Shown here: one piece after another, positions 1 through 8,061 of the stretch
How the letters are laid out: each line of letters begins with the position of its first letter
Numbering within the stretch: position 1 is the stretch's first letter
Source: a virus
Length of the DNA stretch: 60,332 nucleotides
Strand: one strand, 5' to 3'
IMG/VR virus record: IMGVR_UViG_3300043772_002998
Span: 1-60,332 of that record
Made by a program: the position numbers and the translations under genes
The notes under the pieces: model-generated
Seen by the model: only the letters and a program-made list of their open reading frames with translations
Told to the model about the DNA's origin: nothing
The model's database searches: none

Positions 1-376
1 GCCGCTCTAGTTGTACCATCTCCCTTGTATTACGGCCAGAGTTTACAAGGGCCAAGATGGCAACGATTGCTGCAACCCATGCGGCTGCTTGCGTGCTAAC
101 CCCTCCCAGTGCTCGATCCTTGCCGCGGCTTTCGGCTACGGCAGAAGTCAAGCGTCCTACCTCAGCCGACAGAGCCTGTAGATCATCCTTTGTCGCCAGG
201 CTGCCTTCAATGGTGTTCAATCGCCGTTCCAGCGTCTCCACCCTCTGATCCCGGGCCTGATTGCCCTGCTGCCATAGGTTGATGCTGGTGAGGATGCTCG
301 ACACCTGGCCGGCGAGCACCCCCACCTGATATTCCAAGCCTCCTTTGGCGGTTGGTAGCGTAGGATCTTCGCTCAT
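1..376 (-). CDS. Membrane-anchored coiled-coil protein, cut by the window edge
   Basis: The ATG at 376 opens a frame that is still open at base 1. About 75 hydrophilic residues with a heptad-like pattern (LERRLNTIEGSLATKDDLQ) are followed by one hydrophobic segment (AAAWVAAIVAILALV) and a charged tail. If the window is joined end to end, the frame continues at 60301 and stops at 60243, giving about 145 residues. It lies directly after the lysis genes in reading direction, so an accessory lysis or membrane role is possible, but no family is recognised. The start overlaps the stop side of the 373-744 gene. Confidence 0.7.
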   Translation of the reverse strand, partial: MSEDPTLPTAKGGLEYQVGVLAGQVSSILTSINLWQQGNQARDQRVETLERRLNTIEGSLATKDDLQALSAEVGRLTSAVAESRGKDRALGGVSTQAAAWVAAIVAILALVNSGRNTREMVQLER

Positions 377-744
377 GGTGTTGCGCTCGGCTGTAGCGCT
401 GTGATGAACTCAGCCGGCAGGCTGCATGCGGTAGCCTTCGCCACGATCGCCGCTAGATCAGCTGGCGCCATCTGAGACGCAAGCAGGAACTGTCCCCAGA
501 TCAGCGCAAAAACAGGATAATTTTCCCGCAATCGCGCTTCATCCATCGCCGTAGGCAACCCAGTGGTAGCCGGCTCACCCTGATGCGCAGCGCTTGCCCG
601 TGCCGTTGCCATTCCTGCCGCCATCGGCGGGAACTGATGCAGCCATGCCACAAACTGCGGCCAATCGGTCTGTGCAGGCACTGGCAACCCATCATCAATC
701 ACATTGATCGTGCCATCTGGTTCTTTGACGTAGGTGAGTCCCAT
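373..744 (-). CDS. Small protein behind the tail fibre
   Basis: A 123-residue protein translated right after the fibre-like gene, with a gap of only two bases. Its middle (DWPQFVAWLHQFPPMAAGMATAR) and C-terminal part are mildly hydrophobic and alanine-rich without a clear membrane span. Small genes in this place in siphophages are often tail accessory or fibre assembly proteins, but nothing in the sequence proves that here. Confidence 0.75.
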   Translation of the reverse strand: MGLTYVKEPDGTINVIDDGLPVPAQTDWPQFVAWLHQFPPMAAGMATARASAAHQGEPATTGLPTAMDEARLRENYPVFALIWGQFLLASQMAPADLAAIVAKATACSLPAEFITALQPSATP

Positions 745-746
745 GA

Positions 747-2366
747 TCAGAATAGGAGGAACGCAGCGGGAAAGCCGGTACCATTGGGCAGGCCATTGGC
801 AACCGCAGGTAGGGTAGCAGCAACTTCAAGTAGGCTGGACATTGACGCGCCCGCAGTCGTGAACTCAGCAAAATACGGGAAGCCAACGCCGTTGGTATTG
901 TTGCCGCCGCCGAGGAATGATGGCGTTGTGCCGACACTGGCAACGCAAAACGCCAGCCAATACCAGCCAGGCGTTAATGTAACACCCGTAACGCTAGCAG
1001 CGTAGTTTGCACTTGCTGTCGCAACAGGCACATCGATCGTAATATTACCGCTTGTGTAAAGCCTGTTTCCGGCCCTATTGTTCACATTAGCATAGATCCC
1101 AAGCTGCACAACCGACGTACCTACATAGGTTGTATTTGTGCGGCAAAGAATCTGGCTAGGCGTTGACGTGGAATCAACGCGGATTTTCATGTAATGGATC
1201 CGGTTTGATGTGGCTGTTATGCCTGTAAGCGTGGGGATGTTCGCCGCTGTGATCATCACCCCCGTAGGTGTTCCGACCGCTGGCGGGATGCCTAGCAGGG
1301 CTCGCTGTGCAGCAACATCGGCTGCTGTGGCCAGGGCTCGACCCGCCGCCGTGGAAACCGTCAGCCACCACGCTGCCGCCGCCTGCCGCCATCGTTCCGG
1401 CGTCCATTTGACCGGAACCGTGCTGACGCCAGCCTCTGCGTCGGGCTGTGTGACAACCGACGCGGTCCACTCCCGGGCATCGCTCAGCCTTGAGTCTGTC
1501 TTGAGTGTGTAGGCTGACAACGCGGCGGGCTGCACTGCGGTATCCGCCTTTGCGCCCTGGGCAGCCGTAGCAGCGCCAATATCACCCGGGCTGGATGGGA
1601 TTGCCGGCTTACCGCTCAGGTCCGCATAGGCTCCCGTGTACCCAACCGGCGCCAGCACCGGGCCGATCAACGGCACCACGGAACCGGTGCTGACGTGCGA
1701 TCGGCCTACAACCGCCACCATCTGCACATTGCCGGCTGGCATGGTTGCCGTCAGTCCCCCGCCAACCGCCACATAAAGCGTTGTGCCCGGCGCATAGGCT
1801 GACGTGTCTACGCCCGTGATGGGGCCAACAACGGCACCATGACCATCGGCATTATTTGCCAACCCTATCGGCAGGATGCCTGATGCTGGCATGGTCTGCG
1901 GATCACCTGCGTCAGCGGCGATGATCTGCACCCGATCCGTGTCACCTTGATTTCCGACGATGTGATACGGCACGAGGGCACCGATCGCCACCCCAATTGG
2001 CCTGACGTGTTCGTAGACGATGCCGGCGAGGTTCCCATGGATATGCGGCAGGATCGCCGCTTCAGCACCTGAGACCCACCCGGGTGGCACTAGGCCCGCC
2101 GCTACAGCTGACGCCAACGGCAGGGTCACATCACCGCCGGTGGAGCTGCTGAGCAGTCGAGTGGCTGGGTCATACGATAGATTGGTTCCCTCGGCCGTTA
2201 GCACGCCGCCAGTGATCGTCAGGCCGCTGCCCAAAGGGATGGCAACCGGAGCCCCTGAGGTGGCTTCTGCACGCCCCAACACCGCAGGGCCCGTCAGCGT
2301 GATGCCCCCGCCAGTAGGGCCGGGAGGCCCTGGCGTGATGACTTCAATAACAGCAGGGCAGGTCAC
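747..2366 (-). CDS. Tail fibre or receptor-binding protein
   Basis: A 539-residue protein with the composition of phage fibres: rich in Gly, Ala, Thr and Val, with few Cys. It opens with a collagen-like stretch (PGPPGPTGG, about residues 12-20). Its middle carries a fibre linker of the type AYADLSGKPAIPSSPGDIGAA, found in many phage tail fibres. The C-terminal third (from about residue 370) is beta-rich and probably the binding tip. It shares the ATGA overlap with the 2363-2722 gene upstream, so it belongs to the same tail operon. The receptor cannot be read from sequence. Confidence 0.8.
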   Translation of the reverse strand: MTCPAVIEVITPGPPGPTGGGITLTGPAVLGRAEATSGAPVAIPLGSGLTITGGVLTAEGTNLSYDPATRLLSSSTGGDVTLPLASAVAAGLVPPGWVSGAEAAILPHIHGNLAGIVYEHVRPIGVAIGALVPYHIVGNQGDTDRVQIIAADAGDPQTMPASGILPIGLANNADGHGAVVGPITGVDTSAYAPGTTLYVAVGGGLTATMPAGNVQMVAVVGRSHVSTGSVVPLIGPVLAPVGYTGAYADLSGKPAIPSSPGDIGAATAAQGAKADTAVQPAALSAYTLKTDSRLSDAREWTASVVTQPDAEAGVSTVPVKWTPERWRQAAAAWWLTVSTAAGRALATAADVAAQRALLGIPPAVGTPTGVMITAANIPTLTGITATSNRIHYMKIRVDSTSTPSQILCRTNTTYVGTSVVQLGIYANVNNRAGNRLYTSGNITIDVPVATASANYAASVTGVTLTPGWYWLAFCVASVGTTPSFLGGGNNTNGVGFPYFAEFTTAGASMSSLLEVAATLPAVANGLPNGTGFPAAFLLF

Positions 2367-2722
2367 GGATCCCTCCGAGTGGAACGAATGGCGACACCGG
2401 CGGGGCCTGTGGCGAGGAACGAATCGTCAGCGATGGCGGCACCGGGGGCGATCATTAGGCAGTCATACCTATAGACCTTGCCGGGCCGCAGCTTGGCTAC
2501 GGTGGCCTCCAATGCGATCAGCCGCACCGTGCCCATTGCGGGATCCGCCTCGACGGTGAGCGGGTAAACGGTCCGACCGCTCGTATCGCTGATCGTTGCA
2601 TTCACGTCGTAGCCGGTGAACTGCCATGGTTGGGTCTTGGCGGCATCCTCCCAAAGCCGGAACGAAAGGGGATTGTCAATCCCCTGTTCCAGCTCCCACG
2701 CCCGATCATTGACCCACGCCAC
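2363..2722 (-). CDS. Tail-associated beta-rich protein
   Basis: A 119-residue protein beginning with GTG at 2722, 31 bases downstream of a GGAAACCTA motif. The start is supported by AGGTAGGCGG just upstream. The sequence looks like a single small beta domain (FTGYDVNATISDTSGRTVYPL), similar in style to small baseplate or fibre-adaptor proteins. It is co-transcribed with the fibre gene that follows. Confidence 0.75.
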   Translation of the reverse strand: MAWVNDRAWELEQGIDNPLSFRLWEDAAKTQPWQFTGYDVNATISDTSGRTVYPLTVEADPAMGTVRLIALEATVAKLRPGKVYRYDCLMIAPGAAIADDSFLATGPAGVAIRSTRRDP

Positions 2723-2743
2723 CGCATTGCCGCCTACCTATCG

Positions 2744-2753
2744 GTAGGTTTCC
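2744..2753 (-). promoter_or_regulatory. GGAAACCTA late motif before 2722 gene
   Basis: GGAAACCTAC on the minus strand, 31 bases before the GTG at 2722. The motif runs into a small palindrome (CCTACC/GGTAGG, four-base loop) at 2733-2748. It is one of about 17 copies of the recurrent intergenic motif. Confidence 0.55.
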
Positions 2754-2770
2754 GTGCCGCTGGCCAATGG

Positions 2771-2995
2771 TCAAGCCCTCGGGGTGGGAATGGCGGGGGC
2801 GTGCCCGATGGCCGGCTCGTGCCGAACCTCCAGGCGTGCTAGCCGCCGCTCATGCTGATCGGAGATCTCTTCCAGCCGCTCCACTCGGTAGCTGTTGGCA
2901 TCCACCCGGAAAGGCTCCGCCACGATGCGCAGCAGGAATCCGGCGGCGATGATGCCCAGCACGCCGATGGCAATGTCACGCCAGGCGCGGGTCAT
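2771..2995 (-). CDS. Small membrane protein with coiled-coil tail
   Basis: A 74-residue protein with a short positive N-terminus, one transmembrane segment (IAIGVLGIIAAGFLLRIVA) and a charged helical tail (RVERLEEISDQHERRLARLEV). The architecture resembles the window-edge protein and the one at 52627-52962, with the membrane segment placed differently. It overlaps its upstream neighbour by four bases. It could be a holin-like or spanin-like accessory, but no family is recognised. Confidence 0.7.
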   Translation of the reverse strand: MTRAWRDIAIGVLGIIAAGFLLRIVAEPFRVDANSYRVERLEEISDQHERRLARLEVRHEPAIGHAPAIPTPRA

Positions 2996-3339
2996 GGTAT
3001 CGCCTCCGGCGGTGGCGGTGGGAGCAGCGCTTCAAACTCAGGCCATGGCACCACCAGCACGGAGGCGGCCAAGGTGCGATCCAGGCCACTGAAGATGTGC
3101 GCGAAAATCCCAAGCCCCTCGGCCTCGGTGAGCACATCGGCGCCAATGCCGTGATGGATGGCGCCATCCAAGACGACCGGCTCGACCCGGTGCTGCCAGC
3201 CGGCGGGCGTGTTCTGCGCTTGCTCTGCCATCACGGCTTGGTAGACGGCATCAGGAATGAGCAGAGCATGGGCGGAAGCGTCCCAGCCGGCGGGGAGATG
3301 GCCGCCACCAGCGGCGAGGATGTCAGCGAGTGTTGTCAT
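2992..3339 (-). CDS. Hypothetical tail-region protein
   Basis: A 115-residue acidic protein with a proline-rich end (PPPPPEAIP). It overlaps both neighbours by four bases (ATGA), so it is translated together with the putative receptor-binding protein upstream. Position suggests a fibre assembly helper, as inference only. Confidence 0.7.
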   Translation of the reverse strand: MTTLADILAAGGGHLPAGWDASAHALLIPDAVYQAVMAEQAQNTPAGWQHRVEPVVLDGAIHHGIGADVLTEAEGLGIFAHIFSGLDRTLAASVLVVPWPEFEALLPPPPPEAIP

Positions 3340-4190
3340 AGCGAGAGGGCGGCGAGGGTGCTCATTAAGGTAGCGATGCGAGACCGAAAAACAGGCATGT
3401 CTATGTTTTCCCCTTGGCTATACATCGATATTCGCGCAGGCGACCACTGCGTTCCAGGGTTTCCGTTGTTGCTAAGGTTAAAGACAAAGACAGGAAAGTT
3501 AACAACGCCTGTCGATGCAACGGCTACTGAGGTTGTTCCAGCTCCCGGCCGAAACACTGAATAGTTTGCGCTAGAGTTCCTGGATATTCCATAAAAACCT
3601 ACGCCGGTATCAATAAAATTGGCGCTTGTGGCTGTATTACAATAAACTCCCCTTTCTCCAATAGCATTTACAACCGAAGGACTTGTAGCCGCGGCGCCAA
3701 TTAGATATGGGTTGGTACTAGAAATGGTGTTAGTTCTCCATGCCGACAAATGGCAATTATTTTGGGGATCAGCGGAGCTATTTCTATTTGTGCTTAAATA
3801 CGTCGTAGCTCCATCGCCAAGCAAACCAAGCTTTCTGTCATATCTTGCTCCTGTAAAATTGAAATTCATCGGCGCAGGCCCTACTACGGGCACCAAGCAC
3901 CCGCTTATCGTACGGGCTCCGCACATAAACGGCATCGCCTTGATTGTGCTTGGCGCCTGCGCAATCACGTTGCCGCTTACTCCAAGGCTGGTGTCGGCAA
4001 CAAGAGACTGCAGCACCTGATTGAAGGCATCCGTGACGCCACGCTCCAGTCCTTGTGTGTTGCCGGCCGCAACGTCAGCCGCGGTCACCCGGTCCAGGTA
4101 GTCCTGCACGTAGGCGGGATACAGCAGCAGGCTCCCAGTGCTGCGACGCACCGGCTGGCCGATCATCCCCAGGGCTCCGATGCCAAACAT
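3336..4190 (-). CDS. Putative receptor-binding or tail tip protein
   Basis: A 284-residue protein between fibre-like genes. The N-terminal 90 residues (LLYPAYVQDYLDRVTAADVAAGNTQGLERGV region) look like an anchoring part. The rest is a beta-rich, Asn/Ser/Thr-rich jelly-roll or LamG-like body (LGLLGDGATTYLSTNRNSS). The DNA from about 3400 to 3880 is visibly richer in A and T than its neighbours, which is typical of exchanged host-range modules. Joined by overlaps to 4190-5023 and 2992-3339. Confidence 0.7.
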   Translation of the reverse strand: MFGIGALGMIGQPVRRSTGSLLLYPAYVQDYLDRVTAADVAAGNTQGLERGVTDAFNQVLQSLVADTSLGVSGNVIAQAPSTIKAMPFMCGARTISGCLVPVVGPAPMNFNFTGARYDRKLGLLGDGATTYLSTNRNSSADPQNNCHLSAWRTNTISSTNPYLIGAAATSPSVVNAIGERGVYCNTATSANFIDTGVGFYGISRNSSANYSVFRPGAGTTSVAVASTGVVNFPVFVFNLSNNGNPGTQWSPARISMYSQGENIDMPVFRSRIATLMSTLAALSL

Positions 4191-5023
4191 CAGACCACCG
4201 GGATAGCGCGGATAAAGCCATCCGCAGTGTCGCGAATCACCGTAAAGTGAGTCGCGGTCGCAGGGATGCGCAGGTGAAACATCGCATCAGCAGGGACAGC
4301 AAGAACATCTAAATCAGTTGCCACTGCTGCCGTCACAGCGGATGTTCCGAACTTTACAAAGCACCGTGACGATGTGATCAGCATTAGCTCCCTGGAGGTT
4401 CCCAGTGTGCCAATAGGAATCGCTGCGGAAGAAGTTGCCGTTACTGCCGTGCGCGTAGCCTGGGCAAAGTTATATTCTCTTGTGCCATTACCAAACCCAT
4501 CCGCAGCAATCCCGGTAACAGGCACTGCTCCGCTCTGCAGCGTCGGAATCCTGGCCAAGAGTGATGTCCAGTTCGTCAATCCACGCTTAATCAGCGGGAT
4601 CACTCCAAATGTACCTGCGTCAGTTGTTGCCGCCGCGTCAGCCGGGGCGCCTAGATCGGTGTTGATTGCGGTGAGCTGCGTGGTCTGCAGTACCTGGTTA
4701 GCTGCCGTCGCATCCCCAGTCCCGCCGCCGCCACCGCCGCCGCCACCTCCACTGCTGCCGTCGTCGTATTCAATGAACAGCAGATCAGTGTTTTGATGCG
4801 TTCTGGTATCAACCCCAGCCAACGTCAGCACTGGCGACGCATAAGTAGCAGTGCCTACATATCCGATTCCATCCTCTGCCGTGGGGTTGAAGTACACCAC
4901 CTCACGGGTCATATTCACCACCCGCAGCACATGGCTCAGGCTTGCCGGGATGACCGTGCTAAAAGTGATTGTCCCCGCCGCTGCGTCAAACGCAGCATTT
5001 GCGGGATCTAGCGCGAGTCTCAT
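4190..5023 (-). CDS. Tail fibre-like protein with polyglycine hinge
   Basis: A 277-residue protein. The first 90 residues form a compact beta domain. A run of ten glycines (about residues 93-103) makes a hinge, followed by a helical linker (TAANQVLQTTQLTAINTDL) and a beta-rich C-terminal part. This layout is common in adaptor fibres that attach to the tail tip. Start ATG 5023 has AAAGGT eight bases upstream and lies 28 bases after a GGAAAGCTC motif. Confidence 0.75.
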   Translation of the reverse strand: MRLALDPANAAFDAAAGTITFSTVIPASLSHVLRVVNMTREVVYFNPTAEDGIGYVGTATYASPVLTLAGVDTRTHQNTDLLFIEYDDGSSGGGGGGGGGGTGDATAANQVLQTTQLTAINTDLGAPADAAATTDAGTFGVIPLIKRGLTNWTSLLARIPTLQSGAVPVTGIAADGFGNGTREYNFAQATRTAVTATSSAAIPIGTLGTSRELMLITSSRCFVKFGTSAVTAAVATDLDVLAVPADAMFHLRIPATATHFTVIRDTADGFIRAIPVV

Positions 5024-5029
5024 CGTAAC

Positions 5030-5260
5030 TTACCTTTGAGTAGAGCTTTCCCGCGGCTTGGGTGCTTGCGCCGTCGGTTTGGTTTGGCTGTCGCTTGTCG
5101 CTGGTGCTACGGCTGGTGCAGGGGCAGTCCCATCCTTCGCGCCATCGGGCGGGGTGATAACAACCGGCATCGGCTGCGTCTCCCCTTCGTGCGAATGTCC
5201 CACCAGCTTGTAATCTGGGCTAGTGCCGAGGCCAAAGCTGAAGACTTGCAGTTCAGACAT
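5030..5260 (-). CDS. Small proline-rich structural-region protein
   Basis: The start at 5260 (MSELQVFSFGLG) gives 76 residues. A conserved-looking N-terminal part (GTSPDYKLVGHSHEGE) is followed by a disordered Pro/Ala/Thr tail. It sits between the capsid block and the fibre block. No family is recognised. Confidence 0.65.
   Translation of the reverse strand: MSELQVFSFGLGTSPDYKLVGHSHEGETQPMPVVITPPDGAKDGTAPAPAVAPATSDSQTKPTAQAPKPRESSTQR
5042..5051 (-). promoter_or_regulatory. GGAAAGCTC late motif before 5023 gene
   Basis: GGAAAGCTCT on the minus strand, 28 bases before ATG 5023. It lies inside the last codons of the preceding gene, so it could allow separate expression of the fibre block. Confidence 0.45.
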
Positions 5261-5360
5261 AATCGAAGACAGCAGGAAGAATGGCGACGGGTCAGGGGAT
5301 ACCCGACGGGCCGAGGGAGGGGCCAGCAATGCCGGCCGCCTCCCTGCGCCCTATCGGGGT

Positions 5361-5849
5361 TCAGAACGGCTGATAGTGGATGCTGGCTGCGCTGGTGTTC
5401 ACCGGAGCGGCAAGGCCGTTGGCGCCGACGCCAGTGCCCGCCACGAGTCGCAGGGCCACGATCCGCACGTCTCCGACGATCGCCGGGGATGCTGCAGCTC
5501 GTACCTGAGCGTCAATGGTGGCGCCACTGATCGCGAACTCCATCGGGGTGGTCCCGTTGAAGCTGATGCTCCCAATCCGCACATAGGCAGCAGGGTTGGC
5601 GGTACCGATGGCGGCACCTCGGGCCACGTGCGCCACCTCGATGAAGTAACCACCGGCGGCATTGGAAGCGCCGCCATTGGCCACCACCTTAAAGGTATCG
5701 GCGAGGTTGAGGCTATCGGACAGGATGCGGGCGGAACCATCACGGGTGCCGGCGACTTGGCCGTCGCCAACACGGACGGGGCCAAACAGAACAGCGTCAC
5801 GGTCCACCATGTAGCCCCGTACAGGGGCCAGGCCAGTTGCTTGAGGCAT
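5361..5849 (-). CDS. Probable head decoration protein
   Basis: A 162-residue, beta-rich, Gly/Ala/Val-rich protein directly downstream of the major capsid gene. Its size and composition (PVRVGDGQVAGTRDGSARI) and position match capsid decoration or cement proteins. The assignment is by position, and no diagnostic motif is visible. Confidence 0.6.
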   Translation of the reverse strand: MPQATGLAPVRGYMVDRDAVLFGPVRVGDGQVAGTRDGSARILSDSLNLADTFKVVANGGASNAAGGYFIEVAHVARGAAIGTANPAAYVRIGSISFNGTTPMEFAISGATIDAQVRAAASPAIVGDVRIVALRLVAGTGVGANGLAAPVNTSAASIHYQPF

Positions 5850-5888
5850 GATAAATCAGGGGATGAATGGAACGAAATAGCCTGACTA

Positions 5889-6851
5889 TCAGGCAATCGG
5901 GGCCGCTGCGGTGATCTTGTCCAAACGAGCCGCAGCACGCTTGTTCTCCATTACCAGGTTGATGTACCAGGCGATGCGGGTGAGGTAGTGCGGGGTTTGG
6001 TGCATTTCGCCTACGTCGTAGACGGCCAGCCCCTCTTGTCGCCCACCGTTGGGGACATTGACAAATCCTTGGATGCCAGTGACCAACCCTTCGCCAAGGG
6101 CTACACAGTAAATACTGGTAGTGCTACTGGCCTCGGTAAATCCTTGGATTGCCTCGTTGTTTTCGTCAACATCCGTACGGATGATCTCCACGTCGTTGTA
6201 GTATTGAGCCTGCCTTCCGAACTCATTGAGTCGGAAATCAACATTCCCGGCGAAGGCGGGATTGCTCGCGGCAGAACCAAGAAGCCGACCCATGGCTTTG
6301 CCGCAGATCAGGATCTTTTCGCTGGGAGGCATGTCCACAGCATCGATCAGCTCATCCAGCTTGCCGCGGGACAGGGGGCCAGCGGTGGCGTGGTTGCTGA
6401 TGTACTGGCTGGAGCCGGCGGTAATCAGGCTTTCCAAGCCGCGCATGTTCCGGCCGCCATTTTCGGTTGCGGACCCTTTAATCAGGTCGCGCTCCAAGCG
6501 AAGGCGAAGCGCCCGGATGTTCATGTCCAGCTGCCGCCGGTGAGCACGAATCCCGAGCTGGTCGATCAATGCACGGTCCGTTTTCACGTCCTTGCCGTAG
6601 ATCTTCAGTACCTCGGATTCCTGCGTGAGCTTGCCAAGGCCGTCGTCGTTTGCTTCGTTGATAGCACGAGGGGACATGCTCGGAAGCTCACGCTCCAGCG
6701 CGTAGGCGTAGGCGCCGCCTTCCACCCCGGTAAACGGGATGCGGGCGTTGAGAGGGGACAGGTTGATGCCAGCCCGCACGGCCAGCTCGTTTTCAGATGC
6801 GCCCTGATCGGCGCGGAGAGCGAATTGCTCCCAAAGGGTGAGGGTTGCCAC
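5889..6851 (-). CDS. Major capsid protein
   Basis: A 320-residue protein that fits a phage major head protein in size, charge and position (after scaffold, before a small beta protein). The N-terminus (LTLWEQFALRADQGASENELAV) is followed by a region like the E-loop and P-domain helix (GLGKLTQESEVLKIYGKDVKTDRALI, IRALRLRLERDLIKGSA), then A-domain-like beta segments (NNEAIQGFTEASSTTSIYCVALGEG). I infer the HK97 fold. A 155-base leader with a hairpin separates the gene from the nearest late motif. Confidence 0.85.
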   Translation of the reverse strand: MATLTLWEQFALRADQGASENELAVRAGINLSPLNARIPFTGVEGGAYAYALERELPSMSPRAINEANDDGLGKLTQESEVLKIYGKDVKTDRALIDQLGIRAHRRQLDMNIRALRLRLERDLIKGSATENGGRNMRGLESLITAGSSQYISNHATAGPLSRGKLDELIDAVDMPPSEKILICGKAMGRLLGSAASNPAFAGNVDFRLNEFGRQAQYYNDVEIIRTDVDENNEAIQGFTEASSTTSIYCVALGEGLVTGIQGFVNVPNGGRQEGLAVYDVGEMHQTPHYLTRIAWYINLVMENKRAAARLDKITAAAPIA

Positions 6852-6932
6852 TTGGCGAAGATGAATGAAGGAGGAATGGAGAAAGACCCACTACATGCGC
6901 CATGGATGGTGCATCGTGTGGTGGATTTGCCC

Positions 6933-6982
6933 CCGGCAGGCATCGCGCCAAACGAAAGGGCGGACCCGGCAGGCATCGCGCC
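6933..6982 (-). repeat. Direct repeat CCGGCAGGCATCGCGCC
   Basis: The same 17 bases occur at 6933-6949 and 6966-6982, 33 bases apart. A shorter form (CCGGGGCATCGCGCC) lies at 7837-7851 at the scaffold start. Read on the minus strand each copy contains GGCGCGATGCC, so each has an ATG. The copies at 6976 and 7845 fall 30 and 35 bases after a late motif. Confidence 0.6.
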
Positions 6983-7004
6983 TTGCAGGTCCGCCCTAAG
7001 CTTT
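6955..7004 (-). terminator. Large hairpin between scaffold and capsid
   Basis: AAAGGGCGGACC at 6955-6966 pairs with GGTCCGCCCT at 6988-6997 and the CTTT at 7001-7004. On the minus strand this is a stem of about ten pairs with a 21-base loop, followed by TTTCGTTT. It could act as a terminator or attenuator after the scaffold gene or as a stabilising 5' hairpin on capsid mRNA. Confidence 0.55.
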
Positions 7005-7006
7005 CC
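6997..7006 (-). promoter_or_regulatory. GGAAAGCTTA late motif before capsid
   Basis: GGAAAGCTTAG on the minus strand, 155 bases before the capsid start and 30 bases before an ATG (6976) that begins an unlikely frame. A copy of the recurrent motif in front of the most abundant virion protein fits a late promoter. Confidence 0.5.
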
Positions 7007-7035
7007 CGGTCCTTTCGGCGGGATGAGTTACCGAA

Positions 7036-7845
7036 TCAATCCGGGTACGCTTGATTCAGTAACTGCGTTGGCGTCATCTTCGCCACCTCCTTCGGATCGC
7101 GTCCCTGGCTGGCGCGGAATCCACGGGTTCCGACGAAACCACCGGAGCCCACCCCACCCTTGGGCAGGAAGTGCGCGCCGATCACATCGGAGCTGTCGGC
7201 CTGCAGTTCGAGCCAGTCATGCAGGGCGATGGGACCGCTCTTGTCGGCTGCCAGCACCGGATCGCCATCGTCGTCAACGACCACCACCTTGCCATTGCTG
7301 AGGCGCAGGTTGGCGGAAAGCTGATTGAAGACGGCTTCCCCGTGGGTGAGCTTGCCGTGGCCACCCGGGCGGCCCTCGGCGGCCTGGAAGGCCTGATTAA
7401 ACGCGGTCTTGATCTGCAGTTGCTCCGCTGCTAGCCGGGCTTCGTCGCGTTCCTTTTGCAAGGCGTCACGCTCCCGCTGGTGTTTCTGCTCCAGCCTGGT
7501 ACGGGTGTCCTCAACCTTTCGTGTTACGTCCTCCTCTGCCCGCCTGGCGCGCTCATCGGCCTCCTGCTGGCGCCTCCGAGCTTCCTCCACCTGCGCTGCA
7601 ATCTCGGGGCCCATGCCTTTCAGCTCGCCCAGCTGGCGCTCCAGGGCCCGCACACGCTCGCGCTCCTTCCGCAGGGCATCACGGCCCGCCGGTCCAAGGT
7701 CTTCATCCTCGATGGGATCGGTCTTGCCTTTTGCGGCCTCCTGCCCGCCGCCTTCCTCCTGTCCCTCGGGTGCAGGGTCAACATGCGGGAACAGCTCCGC
7801 CAGGAAGCGGGCTTGGTTTTTGATCTTCATGCGTTGCCGGGGCAT
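7036..7845 (-). CDS. Capsid scaffolding protein
   Basis: A 269-residue, highly charged protein with a long coiled coil (about residues 60-150, rich in Glu, Arg and Gln: REQERDALQ-type heptads), an acidic N-terminal part and a small C-terminal basic part. It lies immediately before the capsid gene. These are the features of phage scaffolding proteins that guide procapsid assembly and then leave. The start could be 7845 (MPRQRMK) or 7830 (MKIKNQ). The 35-base distance from the motif favours 7845. Confidence 0.8.
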   Translation of the reverse strand: MPRQRMKIKNQARFLAELFPHVDPAPEGQEEGGGQEAAKGKTDPIEDEDLGPAGRDALRKERERVRALERQLGELKGMGPEIAAQVEEARRRQQEADERARRAEEDVTRKVEDTRTRLEQKHQRERDALQKERDEARLAAEQLQIKTAFNQAFQAAEGRPGGHGKLTHGEAVFNQLSANLRLSNGKVVVVDDDGDPVLAADKSGPIALHDWLELQADSSDVIGAHFLPKGGVGSGGFVGTRGFRASQGRDPKEVAKMTPTQLLNQAYPD

Positions 7846-7870
7846 CGCGCCACCGGTGCAAGTTGCTCCC

Positions 7871-7880
7871 GTAGTTTTCC
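7871..7880 (-). promoter_or_regulatory. GGAAAACTA variant late motif before scaffold
   Basis: GGAAAACTAC on the minus strand, 35 bases before ATG 7845. It differs from the common motif at one base and keeps the usual spacing. Confidence 0.4.
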
Positions 7881-7890
7881 CGTTCGCCTG

Positions 7891-8049
7891 TCAGCCTTTC
7901 GCTACACGTCGCACTACGTTATCAATCATGCGGCGACGGTCCTCCGCTTGCTGCAGCCGGCGGCGGTTCGTCAGGGCCATCAAGGCTGCCACCTCCGTCA
8001 GGGAAGCCGACGCGGCGGGGATCGTTACGGGCTGGTCGGTGTTGTTCAT
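7891..8049 (-). CDS. Small basic helical protein
   Basis: A 52-residue protein (start ATG 8049, stop 7891) with a Ser/Ala-rich N-terminus and an Arg-rich helix (NRRRLQQAEDRRRMIDNVVRR). It fills the space between the scaffold and the 544-residue structural gene in the same direction. No family is recognised. Confidence 0.6.
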   Translation of the reverse strand: MNNTDQPVTIPAASASLTEVAALMALTNRRRLQQAEDRRRMIDNVVRRVAKG

Positions 8050-8061
8050 GGGTGCAGGGGA

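Noticed and set aside
6605-6976. 123-residue frame upstream of and overlapping the capsid gene
   Set aside because: Its ATG is at the expected distance from a late motif, but the frame is rich in Ser, Pro and Arg and overlaps the capsid in another frame. It looks like chance.
5988-7301. 437-residue open frame on the plus strand
   Set aside because: It lies opposite the capsid and scaffold genes, is an antisense shadow caused by high GC, and has no start signal or family features.
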